Shown: in pieces, positions 7,579 through 15,710 of the stretch
How the letters are laid out: the number at the start of each line of letters is the position of its first letter
How positions within the stretch are numbered: the stretch's first letter is position 1
DNA from: JAWWOL01 sp033851545
GTDB taxonomy: Bacteria; Actinomycetota; Actinomycetes; JAWWOL01
DNA: 64,000 nucleotides
Assembly: GCA_033851545.1 (NCBI GenBank)
Contig: JAWWOO010000095.1
Coordinates: 3,990-67,989, forward strand
Reading direction: 5' to 3'
The notes under the pieces: model-generated
The model's input: only the letters and a program-made list of their open reading frames with translations
Databases searched by the model: none
Told to the model about the DNA's origin: nothing
Program-made: the position numbers and the translations under genes

Positions 7579-9695
7579 AGGCCGCCGGCGGTCATGCCGC
7601 GCAGCTCTTTCTTCAGGTCGTTGACCTCGTCCCGGAGCCGGCCGGCCAGCTCGAACTGCAGCTCCTTGGCCGCGTCGTGCATCTGGTCGGTCAGCTGCTG
7701 GATCAGGTTGGCCAGGTCGGCACGTGGCATGCCGGACAGCGCCTTGGCGTGGCTGGCCTGCCGGTCCTTGCTGTTGACCCGGGTCGACGCCATCCCCGGC
7801 ACCGGCGTCTTGCCGCGGCTCTGCTGCCGCCCCGAACCGCCGATCAGCTCACCGTCCTCGGCGGCCTCGCTGTAGACCTGGTCGAGGATGTCCGCGATCT
7901 TCTTGCGCAGCGGCTGCGGGTCGACACCGCGCTCGAGGTTGTAGGCGACCTGCTTCTCCCGCCGGCGGTTGGTCTCGTCGATCGCCTTGCGCATCGACGG
8001 GGTGATCGTGTCGGCGTACATGTGCACCTGGCCCGACACGTTGCGGGCCGCTCGGCCGATGGTCTGGATCAGCGAGGTGCCCGAACGCAGGAAGCCCTCC
8101 TTGTCGGCGTCGAGGATCGCGACCAGCGACACCTCGGGCAGGTCGAGTCCCTCGCGCAGCAGGTTGATGCCGACCAGGACGTCGAACTCGCCCTGCCGCA
8201 GCTCGCGGAGCAGCTCGATCCGGCGCAGCGTGTCGACCTCGCTGTGCAGGTAGCGGACCCGGATGCCGAGCTCGAGCAGGTAGTCGGTCAGGTCTTCGGA
8301 CATCTTCTTGGTCAAGGTCGTGACCAAGACCCGCTCGTCCTGCTCGGTGCGGACCCGGATCTCATGCACCAGGTCGTCGATCTGGCCCTTGGTCGGCTTG
8401 ACCACGATCTCGGGGTCCACCAGACCGGTCGGCCGGATGATCTGCTCGACGACCCCATCGCCCTCGTTGAGCTCGTACGGGCCGGGCGTCGCGGACAGGT
8501 AGACGGTCTGCCCGATCCGCTCGAGGAACTCCTCCCAGCGCAGCGGCCGGTTGTCCATCGCGCTCGGCAGCCGGAAGCCGTGGTCGACGAGCGTCCGCTT
8601 GCGGCTCATGTCACCTTCGTACATGCCGCCGATCTGCGGCACCGTCACGTGGCTCTCGTCGATGACCATCAGGAAGTCGTCGGGGAAATAGTCGAGCAGC
8701 GTGTAGGGCGGGGTGCCCTTGGACCGGCCGTCGATGTGCCGCGAGTAGTTCTCGATGCCGGAGCAGAAGCCGACCTGGCGCATCATCTCGATGTCGTAGG
8801 TGGTCCGCATGCGCAGCCGTTGCGCCTCGAGCAGCTTGCCCTGCGTCTCGAGCTCGGCCAGCCGCTCGACCAGCTCGGCCTCGATGCCGGCGATCGCGCG
8901 TTCCATCCGCTCGGGGCCGGCGACGTAGTGGGTCGCCGGGAACACCCGTACGCCCGGGTCGTCGCTGATCACCTCGCCGGTCACCGGGTGCAACGTCGAG
9001 ATGTGCTCGATCTCGTCACCGAACATCTCGACCCGGATCGCCCGCTCCTCGTAGACCGGGAAGATCTCGATCGTGTCACCGCGCACCCGGAAGGTGCCGC
9101 GGGTGAAGGACAGGTCGTTGCGGGTGTACTGCACGTCGACCAGCATCCGGAGGATCTTCTCGCGCTCGATCTCCTGGCCGACCTTGAGCCGCACGCTGCG
9201 GTCGACGTACTCCTGAGGCGTGCCAAGGCCGTAGATGCAGCTCACCGAGGCCACGACGACCACGTCACGGCGGGTCAGCAGGGACATCGTCGCGGAGTGG
9301 CGCAGCCGTTCGACCTCCTCGTTGACCGAGGAGTCCTTCTCGATGTAGGTGTCGGTCTGCGGGACGTAGGCCTCGGGCTGGTAGTAGTCGTAGTAGCTGA
9401 CGAAGTATTCCACCGCGTTGTTGGGCAGCAGCTCGCGGAACTCGTTGGCCAGCTGGGCGGCGAGCGTCTTGTTCGGCGCCATGATCAGCGTCGGCCGCTG
9501 CAGCCGCTCGACCAGCCAGGCGGTCGTCGCCGACTTGCCGGTGCCCGTCGCGCCCAGCAGCACGACGTTCTGCTCGCCGTTGCGGATCCGTTTCTCCAGC
9601 TCGTCGATCGCGGCCGGCTGGTCGCCGGACGGGTCGTAGTCGCTCACGACAGTGAAGGGCGCCAACCGGCGCTCGAGATCGGTGACTGGGCTCAC
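7575..9695 (-). CDS. uvrB: Excinuclease ABC subunit B
   Basis: The 706-residue protein is the damage-verifying helicase-like subunit of nucleotide excision repair, which receives damage from UvrA and recruits UvrC. The Walker A motif GATGTGKS lies near residue 49, followed by the beta-hairpin region rich in tyrosines (FVSYYDYYQPEAY). The DESH Walker B box lies near 345, helicase motifs V-VI (QTIGRAARN) near 545, and a C-terminal UvrC-binding helix (about 650-690) ends the protein. The GTG start is preceded 6 nt upstream by TAGAGT, suggesting a leaderless mRNA. In many actinobacteria uvrB lies beside coaE; here about 10 kb separates them. Confidence 0.97.
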   Translation of the reverse strand: MSPVTDLERRLAPFTVVSDYDPSGDQPAAIDELEKRIRNGEQNVVLLGATGTGKSATTAWLVERLQRPTLIMAPNKTLAAQLANEFRELLPNNAVEYFVSYYDYYQPEAYVPQTDTYIEKDSSVNEEVERLRHSATMSLLTRRDVVVVASVSCIYGLGTPQEYVDRSVRLKVGQEIEREKILRMLVDVQYTRNDLSFTRGTFRVRGDTIEIFPVYEERAIRVEMFGDEIEHISTLHPVTGEVISDDPGVRVFPATHYVAGPERMERAIAGIEAELVERLAELETQGKLLEAQRLRMRTTYDIEMMRQVGFCSGIENYSRHIDGRSKGTPPYTLLDYFPDDFLMVIDESHVTVPQIGGMYEGDMSRKRTLVDHGFRLPSAMDNRPLRWEEFLERIGQTVYLSATPGPYELNEGDGVVEQIIRPTGLVDPEIVVKPTKGQIDDLVHEIRVRTEQDERVLVTTLTKKMSEDLTDYLLELGIRVRYLHSEVDTLRRIELLRELRQGEFDVLVGINLLREGLDLPEVSLVAILDADKEGFLRSGTSLIQTIGRAARNVSGQVHMYADTITPSMRKAIDETNRRREKQVAYNLERGVDPQPLRKKIADILDQVYSEAAEDGELIGGSGRQQSRGKTPVPGMASTRVNSKDRQASHAKALSGMPRADLANLIQQLTDQMHDAAKELQFELAGRLRDEVNDLKKELRGMTAGGL

Positions 9696-9701
9696 GAGTC
9701 C

Positions 9702-9707
9702 ACTCTA
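9702..9707 (-). promoter_or_regulatory. Predicted -10 box (TAGAGT) of the uvrB promoter
   Basis: On the minus strand TAGAGT is separated by 6 nt (GGACTC) from the GTG start at 9695, with no ribosome-binding site between. Confidence 0.5.
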
Positions 9708-9750
9708 AGTGGACGCTCCGACAGTTTCTTCCCTGCGCAGGTCCGCGAGG

Positions 9751-9822
9751 TCAGACGGTGAGCACGATCTTGCCCGTGAGGTGGCGCACCACCTGACGCC
9801 CGACCGTCAACGCGGCATCCCG
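9751..9822 (-). pseudogene. C-terminal relic of an NADPH:quinone oxidoreductase-like dehydrogenase
   Basis: The minus strand reads RDAALTVGRQVVRHLTGKI then VLTV and a stop. The ending GKIVLTV-stop is highly characteristic of the C-terminus of zinc-type quinone oxidoreductases (MDR superfamily). No dehydrogenase sequence continues upstream: the frame runs straight into the 3' end of the glycosidase gene, whose stop lies at 9827-9829. I read it as a 23-codon remnant of a gene deleted or replaced at this junction. It could be chance, but the match of several conserved residues at an in-frame stop makes that less likely. Confidence 0.5.
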
Positions 9823-9826
9823 CCGG

Positions 9827-11908
9827 CTAGCTCGTCCCGGACCGTTCCGTACGGAGGCTGAGGCCTGCTGGGGCGCTGAGGCGCAGGACCAGCCCCTTCC
9901 GGTCGGTATCCACCTCCAGCCTGCCTCCTGCCACGGTGAGCCCCCGCACCTGCAGGGCTCCGGCAGGCGCGGGGGCGAGTGGCGTGAGGCGCAGCTCCCC
10001 GGCGGGGACGTCGACGGACAGCCCGATCAGGTCACGCAGTACGGAGACCGCCGCGGCAGCGGACCAGGCCTGCGGCCGGCAGGCGGCGGGATAGGGCAGC
10101 GGGCCGGTGAACCGGTCAGCCGCGTCACCGGCCCAGAGCTCCGGCAGCCGGCCGTCGAACCCGGAGCCGGCGGCCAGCAGACCGGAGACGAGGGACGCCG
10201 CCTCATCGGTGAGACCCTCCCGGACGAGCCCGGAGATCACGATCGCCGTGTCGTGCGGCCACACCGATCCGCAGTGGTAGCTCAGCGGCGAGTAGCCGCG
10301 GTCCTGGGTGGACATGGTCCGCAGGCCGTACCCGCTGTCCATCGGCTGCGCGGACAGACGTGCCGCGACCTGCTTCGCCTCGGCCGCCGTCAGCAGCCCG
10401 GTGCCGAGGAGGTGGCCGATGTTGCTGGTGAGGGCGTCCACCCGCCGCTTGCGCCCGTCGAGAGCCATCGCCGGGTAGGGACCGGCAGGGTCGTCGACCC
10501 AGAACGCCCGGCGGAACCGTTCGGCGAGCGCCTCGCGCCACTGCAGGAGCCGATCGCCGCCGGGGCGCCCGAACGCGCTGAGCAGGGATGCGGCGCAGCC
10601 GGCCGCCTCGTAGGCGTAACCCTGGACCTCCGCCAGCGCAATGGGCCCCGCCGCCCGGGTGCCGTCCCGGAAGCGGACCGAGTCGCCACTGTCCTTCCAG
10701 CCCTGGTTGGCCAGACCCCGGCCTGACGTGTCGATGTACTCCAGAAACCCGTCGCCGTCGGCATCTGCGGGGCCGGTGAGCCAGCCGGCGGCCGCTTCCA
10801 GGTGCGGCAGCAGGGGCTCGACCGAAGCCGGCCCCATCCCCCACCGCCAGGCGTCGTGCAGCAGGATGATCCACAGGGCAGTGGCGTCCACGGTCCCGTA
10901 GTAGACCGGTGGCAGGACGACCGCGCCGCCGGGCTGCCCCACGTCGACGCCGAAGCTGCCCCTGCGCAGCTCGTGCATGATCTTGCCCGCCGCCTCCTCG
11001 GTCGACGGATCGTCGGTCTTGCCCTGGAACGACGCCAGTGCGGCGAGGGTGCCGGCGGCCAGCTCGGTGCCCAACGGCAGCATCATCCGGGCTGCCCACA
11101 GGCTGTCCCGGCCGAAGAGGGTCAAGAACCACGGCGAGCCGGCCGCAAGGAACTGGTCCGCCGGGCGGTCGGGCAGGACCAGCCGGAGTCCTTCGAGGTC
11201 GTCCAGTGACTGCTCGAGCAGCTGGGGCAGCCGGCGGTCGTCGGCGTGGACCGATGGCCGGGCCCAGACGGCCCCGCCCAGCGGTCTGGCCACCACGGCC
11301 CCGGGATCGGTCACGTCGAGCTCCCAGGACAGCTCCCGGGTGCCGCCCGGCGCCAGCTCGACCGGCCAGGACAGTCTCACCCCGCGCGGGGTGAGACTGA
11401 GCTCCGTGCCGGCGGCCCGGACCCGTACGACCAAGCCGTCGCCGCGCCGCCACACCGCCTCGTCCGCAAGGACCGCTGGCGGGCTCGGGCGGGGTGCGGT
11501 CTCGCCGCTCTTGACCGCGTCGATGGTGGCGAAGTCCGCCTCGAGCTCCAGCTGGACCGAGCACCGCACGGAGGCGCCGGCCGTGGACACGACCGAGAGA
11601 CTCTCGACCAGTCCGGTCGCGGTCGCCCTCCGGCGCCGGTCCAGGCGCACCGACGGGTCGGCCCCGCGATCACCCAGCCACCGCGCGAGCAGGGTGAAGC
11701 CGGCCGCCGAGGAACCGTCCAGTGCGGCGAGGACCGCCTCCGGCTCCCGACCGTCGATGTGCACCTCGGCACGGGACAGCACCCGGACGTCGGCATGGAA
11801 CGCGCCCTGGGCACCCACGCCGCGCAGCTGACCGTCGCGCCCGGACAGCACCGTCGTGGGAGCGCAGACACACGTCACCAGGTCGTGCAGCAGCGGTTGC
11901 AGGAGCAC
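9827..11908 (-). CDS. Amylo-alpha-1,6-glucosidase / glycogen-debranching-like glycoside hydrolase
   Basis: The 693-residue protein has an N-terminal beta-sandwich of the glycogen-debranching N-terminal type (about 10-190, with FHADVRVLSRAEVHIDG) and a C-terminal (alpha/alpha)6 barrel (about 230-620). The barrel carries LTLFGRDSLWAARM near 265, GWKDSGDS near 405 and YHCGSVWPHDTAI near 545. Acidic residues in the second and third segments are likely catalytic. There is no signal peptide, so it acts in the cytoplasm on imported oligosaccharide or on storage glucan. It is divergent from the LacI regulator and probably part of its regulon. Its GTG start has GGAGG at 5-nt spacing. Confidence 0.8.
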   Translation of the reverse strand: MLLQPLLHDLVTCVCAPTTVLSGRDGQLRGVGAQGAFHADVRVLSRAEVHIDGREPEAVLAALDGSSAAGFTLLARWLGDRGADPSVRLDRRRRATATGLVESLSVVSTAGASVRCSVQLELEADFATIDAVKSGETAPRPSPPAVLADEAVWRRGDGLVVRVRAAGTELSLTPRGVRLSWPVELAPGGTRELSWELDVTDPGAVVARPLGGAVWARPSVHADDRRLPQLLEQSLDDLEGLRLVLPDRPADQFLAAGSPWFLTLFGRDSLWAARMMLPLGTELAAGTLAALASFQGKTDDPSTEEAAGKIMHELRRGSFGVDVGQPGGAVVLPPVYYGTVDATALWIILLHDAWRWGMGPASVEPLLPHLEAAAGWLTGPADADGDGFLEYIDTSGRGLANQGWKDSGDSVRFRDGTRAAGPIALAEVQGYAYEAAGCAASLLSAFGRPGGDRLLQWREALAERFRRAFWVDDPAGPYPAMALDGRKRRVDALTSNIGHLLGTGLLTAAEAKQVAARLSAQPMDSGYGLRTMSTQDRGYSPLSYHCGSVWPHDTAIVISGLVREGLTDEAASLVSGLLAAGSGFDGRLPELWAGDAADRFTGPLPYPAACRPQAWSAAAAVSVLRDLIGLSVDVPAGELRLTPLAPAPAGALQVRGLTVAGGRLEVDTDRKGLVLRLSAPAGLSLRTERSGTS

Positions 11909-11961
11909 GGCAACCTCCAGGGCTTGACAACGTCCGGACCAAGAGCGACTCTCTCACAACG

Positions 11962-11977
11962 ATTGGATCGATAAAAT
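11962..11977. promoter_or_regulatory. Candidate LacI-family operator
   Basis: A 16-bp imperfect palindrome centred on ATCGAT (six of eight base pairs symmetric, with outer ATT/AAT) lies in the 125-bp gap between the divergent glycosidase and lacI-type genes. LacI-family sites usually have a central CG, as here. This is inferred from position and symmetry only. Confidence 0.35.
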
Positions 11978-12033
11978 AGCCTGAATCATCGCTTTATGCC
12001 GAGATTTTCGGGCCGAGTGCGGAGGAGGCGGAC

Positions 12034-13101
12034 GTGAACGTGCGACCGACCCTCGACTCGGTGGCGGCCTATGCCAAGGTGTCCCGGCAGACCGTCTCCA
12101 ACGCTCTCAACGCTCCCCACCTGCTGCACCCGGACACCCTGTCCCGGGTCCAGCTGGCCATCGAGCGGACCAACTACCGTCCGCTGCGGGCCGCCCGCTC
12201 GCTGCGCACCAGCCGCTCGCAGCTGGTGGGGGTCGGCCTGCAGCCCGCGGGAGATGGCGTCAACGGCTACGTCCTCGACCGGTTCCTGCACGGGCTCACG
12301 GAGGCAGCCGGAGACGCCGGCTACCACGTCCTGCTGTTCAACGCCGCCGGCGACAGCAAGGAGATCCAGGCGTACGACGACATCCTCGCCACCCAGAACC
12401 TGGATGCCTTCGTGCTGACCAGCACCCACTACGGCGATCGGCGTACCGCCTGGCTGGCCGAACGGGACCTGCCCTTCGTCACGTTCGGCCGGCCGTGGGG
12501 GACGGCGGCGGGACACTCCTGGGTGGATGTGGACGGAGCCGCCGGCACCCGGGAGGTCACCACCAACCTGCTGGCCGCCGGTCACCGCCGGATCGCGTTC
12601 GTCGGCTGGCCGGACGGCTCCGGCGTGGGCGACGACCGCAGGGACGGCTGGCAGTCGGCCATGACCGCGGCAGGACTCCCGATCGGCGGGCTCCGCCTGC
12701 AGCGTGAGGACGGCGCGGCCAACGGCCGCAGCGCCGCCGAGGAGCTGCTGCGGGCCGGGGAGCCGGCCACGGCCGTGGTGTGTGCGAGCGACTCCCTGGC
12801 GCTGGGCGTCTTCGACCTGCTGGGCCCCAGCCGCCGGCCGGGGGGCAACCCAGTGCCGGTGGTGGGCTTCGACGACACCCCGGTCGCCGACGCACTGGGG
12901 CTCACCAGCCTCGCCCAGCCGCTGGCCGAGGCCGCCTCGGAGTGCATGCGCCTGCTGCTCGACCTGCTCGAGCCGAAGCCCGACACCGCCGCGCAGCCGG
13001 CCCACGTCCTGCTCGCTCCCCACCTGGTCGTCCGCGCCACCGGCGCCGGACCCGTCACCTCCCCCGCAGACCCTGCCACCCAAAAAGGAGCACCTCAATG
13101 A
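12034..13101 (+). CDS. LacI-family transcriptional regulator
   Basis: The 355-residue protein has an N-terminal LacI helix-turn-helix (TLDSVAAYAKVSRQTVSNAL, residues 6-25) and the hinge region near 50-60. A periplasmic-binding-protein-like sensor domain (about 60-340) follows, with DDTPVADALGLTSLAQPL near 285. It should bind a sugar and control the downstream importer and the divergent glycosidase. The GTG start follows GGAGGAGG. Its stop TGA overlaps an ATG that begins a seven-codon leader ORF, so translation is coupled to the downstream transporter genes. The inducer is unknown; the nearby beta-glucuronidase suggests a glucuronide or mixed oligosaccharide. Confidence 0.92.
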   Translation: MNVRPTLDSVAAYAKVSRQTVSNALNAPHLLHPDTLSRVQLAIERTNYRPLRAARSLRTSRSQLVGVGLQPAGDGVNGYVLDRFLHGLTEAAGDAGYHVLLFNAAGDSKEIQAYDDILATQNLDAFVLTSTHYGDRRTAWLAERDLPFVTFGRPWGTAAGHSWVDVDGAAGTREVTTNLLAAGHRRIAFVGWPDGSGVGDDRRDGWQSAMTAAGLPIGGLRLQREDGAANGRSAAEELLRAGEPATAVVCASDSLALGVFDLLGPSRRPGGNPVPVVGFDDTPVADALGLTSLAQPLAEAASECMRLLLDLLEPKPDTAAQPAHVLLAPHLVVRATGAGPVTSPADPATQKGAPQ

Positions 13102-13121
13102 CAAAGGGAGCAGCTCAATGA
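13082..13121 (+). repeat. Tandem duplication of a ribosome-binding site plus start codon
   Basis: Two 20-nt units (13082-13101 and 13102-13121) agree at 17 of 20 positions; each contains an AAGGAG-like site followed by CTCAATGA. The first ATG (13098) opens a seven-codon ORF, MTKGAAQ, whose stop overlaps the second ATG (13118), the start of the binding-protein gene. Confidence 0.75.
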
Positions 13122-14482
13122 CGAGATCCCCGCGCACGGTCGCGGCCACCTTGCTGGCCATCGCGACCCTGGCCCTAGCGGCCGGCTGTGGAGGAGGGTC
13201 CAGTGGCGCCGCAGCCCCCGGCACCTCCTCGGCAGCCGGTGCGCCAACCTCCGCGGCGGGCAGCTCGTCGGCGGCGGGCGGGTCGTCGGCTGCCGGTGGG
13301 TCGTCGGCTGCCGGTGGGTCGTCGGCTGCTGGTGGCTCCACCGCGGCAGCGACCGGCCCCAAGGCGTCGATCAGCGTGCTCATCGCATCGTCCGGCACAG
13401 CGGAAACGTCCGCCGTACAGGCGGCTGCCAAGGCCTGGAACACCAAGACCGGCAACACCGCCACTGTCACCGCTGCCCAGAACATGGACCAGCAGCTCGG
13501 CCAGGCCTTCGCTGCCAACAAGGCTCCGGACGTGTTCTACCTCGACGCCTCGAAGCTCGCCGACTACGCCAGCACCGGTGCGTTGTACGCGTACGGCGAC
13601 AAGGCGGCCGGCGCGAGCGACTTCTACCCCACGTTGAAGGACGCCTTCACGTATAAGGGCACGTTCTACTGCGCGCCGAAGGACTTCTCCACCCTCGCCC
13701 TCGAGATCAACAGCGCCATGTGGACCAAGGCAGGCCTGACCGCCGCTGACATCCCGACGACCTGGGACCAGCTGACCTCGGTGGCGACGAAGCTCAAGTC
13801 CGCGCTGCCAGGTGTCACCCCGCTCGTCCTCAGCACCGGGCACGACCGGGTCGACGCGTTCCTCGTCCAGGCGGGAGGCAACCTGCTGGACAAGAACGGC
13901 AAGCCGACAGCGAACAGCGCACAGAACGTCACGGGGCTGACCTACGCGAAGTCCCTGCTGCAGAAGGGCCTGCTGCAGTTCAACACGCAGGTCGGTGCCG
14001 GCTGGGGCGGCGAGGCGTTCGGCAAGGGCAAGTCCGCGATGACGATCGAGGGCAACTGGATCGCCGGCGCCATGTCAGCCGACTACAAGACGGTGAAGTA
14101 CCAGGTGGTCCCGCTGCCGGCTGGCCCTGCGGGAAAGGGGACGCTGGCGTTCACCAACTGCTGGGGCATCCCTGCGTCCTCGGCGCACAAGCAGCAGGCG
14201 GTCGACTTCGTCAACGCCATGACCGCCAAGGACCAGCAGCTGGCCTTCGCCAAGGCCTTCGGTGTGATGCCGTCGATCCAGTCGGCCGCTGCTGACTACG
14301 CCCAGCAGTTCCCGGCGTTCAAGGTCTTCCTGGACGGCGCGTCCTACGGGGTCGGCCCGGTCAAGGCTCCCAAGCTGTCCGCCATCCTGGCCGACTACGA
14401 CAACCAGCTGACCAAGCTGGAGACGCTGGGCCCGAAGAACATCCTCAGCCGGCTGCAGAAGGACCTGCCGTCCAGCAGCTGA
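13118..14482 (+). CDS. Sugar ABC transporter substrate-binding lipoprotein
   Basis: The 454-residue protein is a family-1 extracellular solute-binding protein. It has a lipoprotein signal ending at a cysteine (LALAAGC, Cys about 24), then a low-complexity Gly/Ser/Ala linker, then the binding domain (about 80-450) with DVFYLDASKLADYA, TWDQL and AFTNCWGIPA. It would capture an oligosaccharide outside the cell and pass it to the two permeases that follow. The start at 13118 follows the second copy of a duplicated ribosome-binding site. A stable hairpin after the gene may protect or separate its mRNA from the permease part. No ATPase gene is present nearby, so a shared MsmK/UgpC-type ATPase is presumably used. 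Confidence 0.92.
   Translation: MTRSPRTVAATLLAIATLALAAGCGGGSSGAAAPGTSSAAGAPTSAAGSSSAAGGSSAAGGSSAAGGSSAAGGSTAAATGPKASISVLIASSGTAETSAVQAAAKAWNTKTGNTATVTAAQNMDQQLGQAFAANKAPDVFYLDASKLADYASTGALYAYGDKAAGASDFYPTLKDAFTYKGTFYCAPKDFSTLALEINSAMWTKAGLTAADIPTTWDQLTSVATKLKSALPGVTPLVLSTGHDRVDAFLVQAGGNLLDKNGKPTANSAQNVTGLTYAKSLLQKGLLQFNTQVGAGWGGEAFGKGKSAMTIEGNWIAGAMSADYKTVKYQVVPLPAGPAGKGTLAFTNCWGIPASSAHKQQAVDFVNAMTAKDQQLAFAKAFGVMPSIQSAAADYAQQFPAFKVFLDGASYGVGPVKAPKLSAILADYDNQLTKLETLGPKNILSRLQKDLPSSS
13265..13336 (+). repeat. Four tandem 18-bp units encoding a Ser-Ser-Ala-Ala-Gly-Gly linker
   Basis: Units start at 13265, 13283, 13301 and 13319; units 2 and 3 are identical and the others differ by a few bases. 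They encode the flexible linker between the lipidated cysteine and the binding domain. Near-identity at the DNA level suggests recent slippage, so copy number may vary between strains. Confidence 0.85.
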
Positions 14483-14517
14483 CCGCGGGCAGGTACTGAC
14501 CCGTTGCCGACGATCAG

Positions 14518-14546
14518 CCCGCGGGGAGCCCTGCGTTCCCCGCGGG
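14518..14546 (+). terminator. Hairpin between binding-protein and permease genes
   Basis: A perfect 10-bp stem (CCCGCGGGGA with its complement) and a 9-nt loop lie 35 nt after the binding-protein stop and 32 nt before the permease ATG. No U-tract follows, so it more likely stabilises the upstream mRNA or attenuates than fully terminates. Confidence 0.6.
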
Positions 14547-14578
14547 TCCGCCTGGCCGCACCCCACAGGAGAGCGCAG

Positions 14579-15709
14579 ATGGCCGCAGCCACCACCGCCG
14601 AGCCGATCGCCCCTGCCTCCCGGCCGCTGCGACGCAAGCACGGTGGGGGCACCCGCGGGCCGGAACGTACGACCGGCTGGCTCTTCGTCTCCCCGGCCGT
14701 CGCCCTGCTCGTGCTGTTCCTCGCCGTGCCGGTGCTCATGGCACTGTGGGTCAGCTTCACCGACTGGAACGGCATCGGGACGCCGTTCCGGCTCAACGTT
14801 CCCAAGGCCGGGTTGCGCAACTACACCGATCTGTTCACGAAGGACGGGCTGACCCGCCAGGACTTCATGACCAGCATCCGCAACATCTTCTACTACACCC
14901 TGCTGGTCGTCCCCCTCCAGACGTCGCTCGCGTTGTCCTTGGCGCTGCTGGTCAACGGAAAGATGCTCAAGGCCAAGGGTTTCTTCCGCTCGGCGTTCTA
15001 CTTCCCGTCGGTCACGAGCTCGGTCGCCATCACGACCGTGTTCCTGTTCGTCTTCAACGGCGGAGCGCTCAACTCGATCCTCGCCAAGGTCGGCATCTCG
15101 GGCCCGAACTGGCTGAACGACTCGAATGGAGTGGTGCAGAACCTGCTGGGGGCGTTGGGCATCGCGGACCCGGCCAACCCGCCCTCAGCACTGGTCAACC
15201 ACGGATTCCTGAGCCTCACGTGGTGGGACTGGATCGCGGGGCCGAGCGTCGCCATGTGCGCCATCATCGCGCTGGTGGTCTGGACGACGGCCGGCACCTT
15301 CATGGTGATCTACCTGGCGGCGCTGCAGGACATCTCGGCGGACATCGAGGAGGCGAGCCTGCTCGACGGCGCCAACCCCTGGCAGCGACTGCGTTACGTG
15401 GTGCTGCCGATGCTCAAGCCGACGACGTTCCTGGTCCTGACCCTGGGTCTCATCGGCAGCTGGCAGGTGTTCGACCAGGTCTACCTCGCGACCCAGGGAG
15501 GACCGGACAAGACGACGCTGAGCCCCGCCTACCTGTCGTACACCAGTGGTTTCAAGGACCACTCCTGGGGCGTCGGGTCGGCCATGGCGTTCGTGCTCTT
15601 CGCCATCATCATCATCTTCACGCTGCTGCAGCGGTTCATCATGCGCGACCGGACCGAGGCGAAGGCCAGGTCCCGTCGCCGGGCGGCGCGTCGGGCGAAG
15701 GTGGGCTGA
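14579..15709 (+). CDS. Sugar ABC transporter permease (MalF/UgpA-like)
   Basis: The 376-residue membrane protein has about six to seven transmembrane helices, beginning near residue 33 (WLFVSPAVALLVLFLAVPVLMAL). The EAA loop that contacts the ATPase reads EEASLLDGANPWQRLRYVVLP near residue 260. It pairs with the next permease to form the import channel. The ATG at 14579 is chosen because AGGAGAG lies 5 nt upstream; an earlier in-frame start adds a poorly conserved extension lying over the hairpin. The stop is separated from the next ATG by 1 nt. Confidence 0.92.
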   Translation: MAAATTAEPIAPASRPLRRKHGGGTRGPERTTGWLFVSPAVALLVLFLAVPVLMALWVSFTDWNGIGTPFRLNVPKAGLRNYTDLFTKDGLTRQDFMTSIRNIFYYTLLVVPLQTSLALSLALLVNGKMLKAKGFFRSAFYFPSVTSSVAITTVFLFVFNGGALNSILAKVGISGPNWLNDSNGVVQNLLGALGIADPANPPSALVNHGFLSLTWWDWIAGPSVAMCAIIALVVWTTAGTFMVIYLAALQDISADIEEASLLDGANPWQRLRYVVLPMLKPTTFLVLTLGLIGSWQVFDQVYLATQGGPDKTTLSPAYLSYTSGFKDHSWGVGSAMAFVLFAIIIIFTLLQRFIMRDRTEAKARSRRRAARRAKVG

Positions 15710-15710
15710 C

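Noticed and set aside
7305..9761. Open frame of 818 codons on the plus strand
   Set aside because: It runs antisense through uvrB, whose protein is unmistakable. The frame is open because of high GC and codon bias; no homology is visible.
13265..13336. Repeat cluster as a CRISPR array
   Set aside because: The units are contiguous 18-bp copies in frame inside a coding sequence, without spacers.
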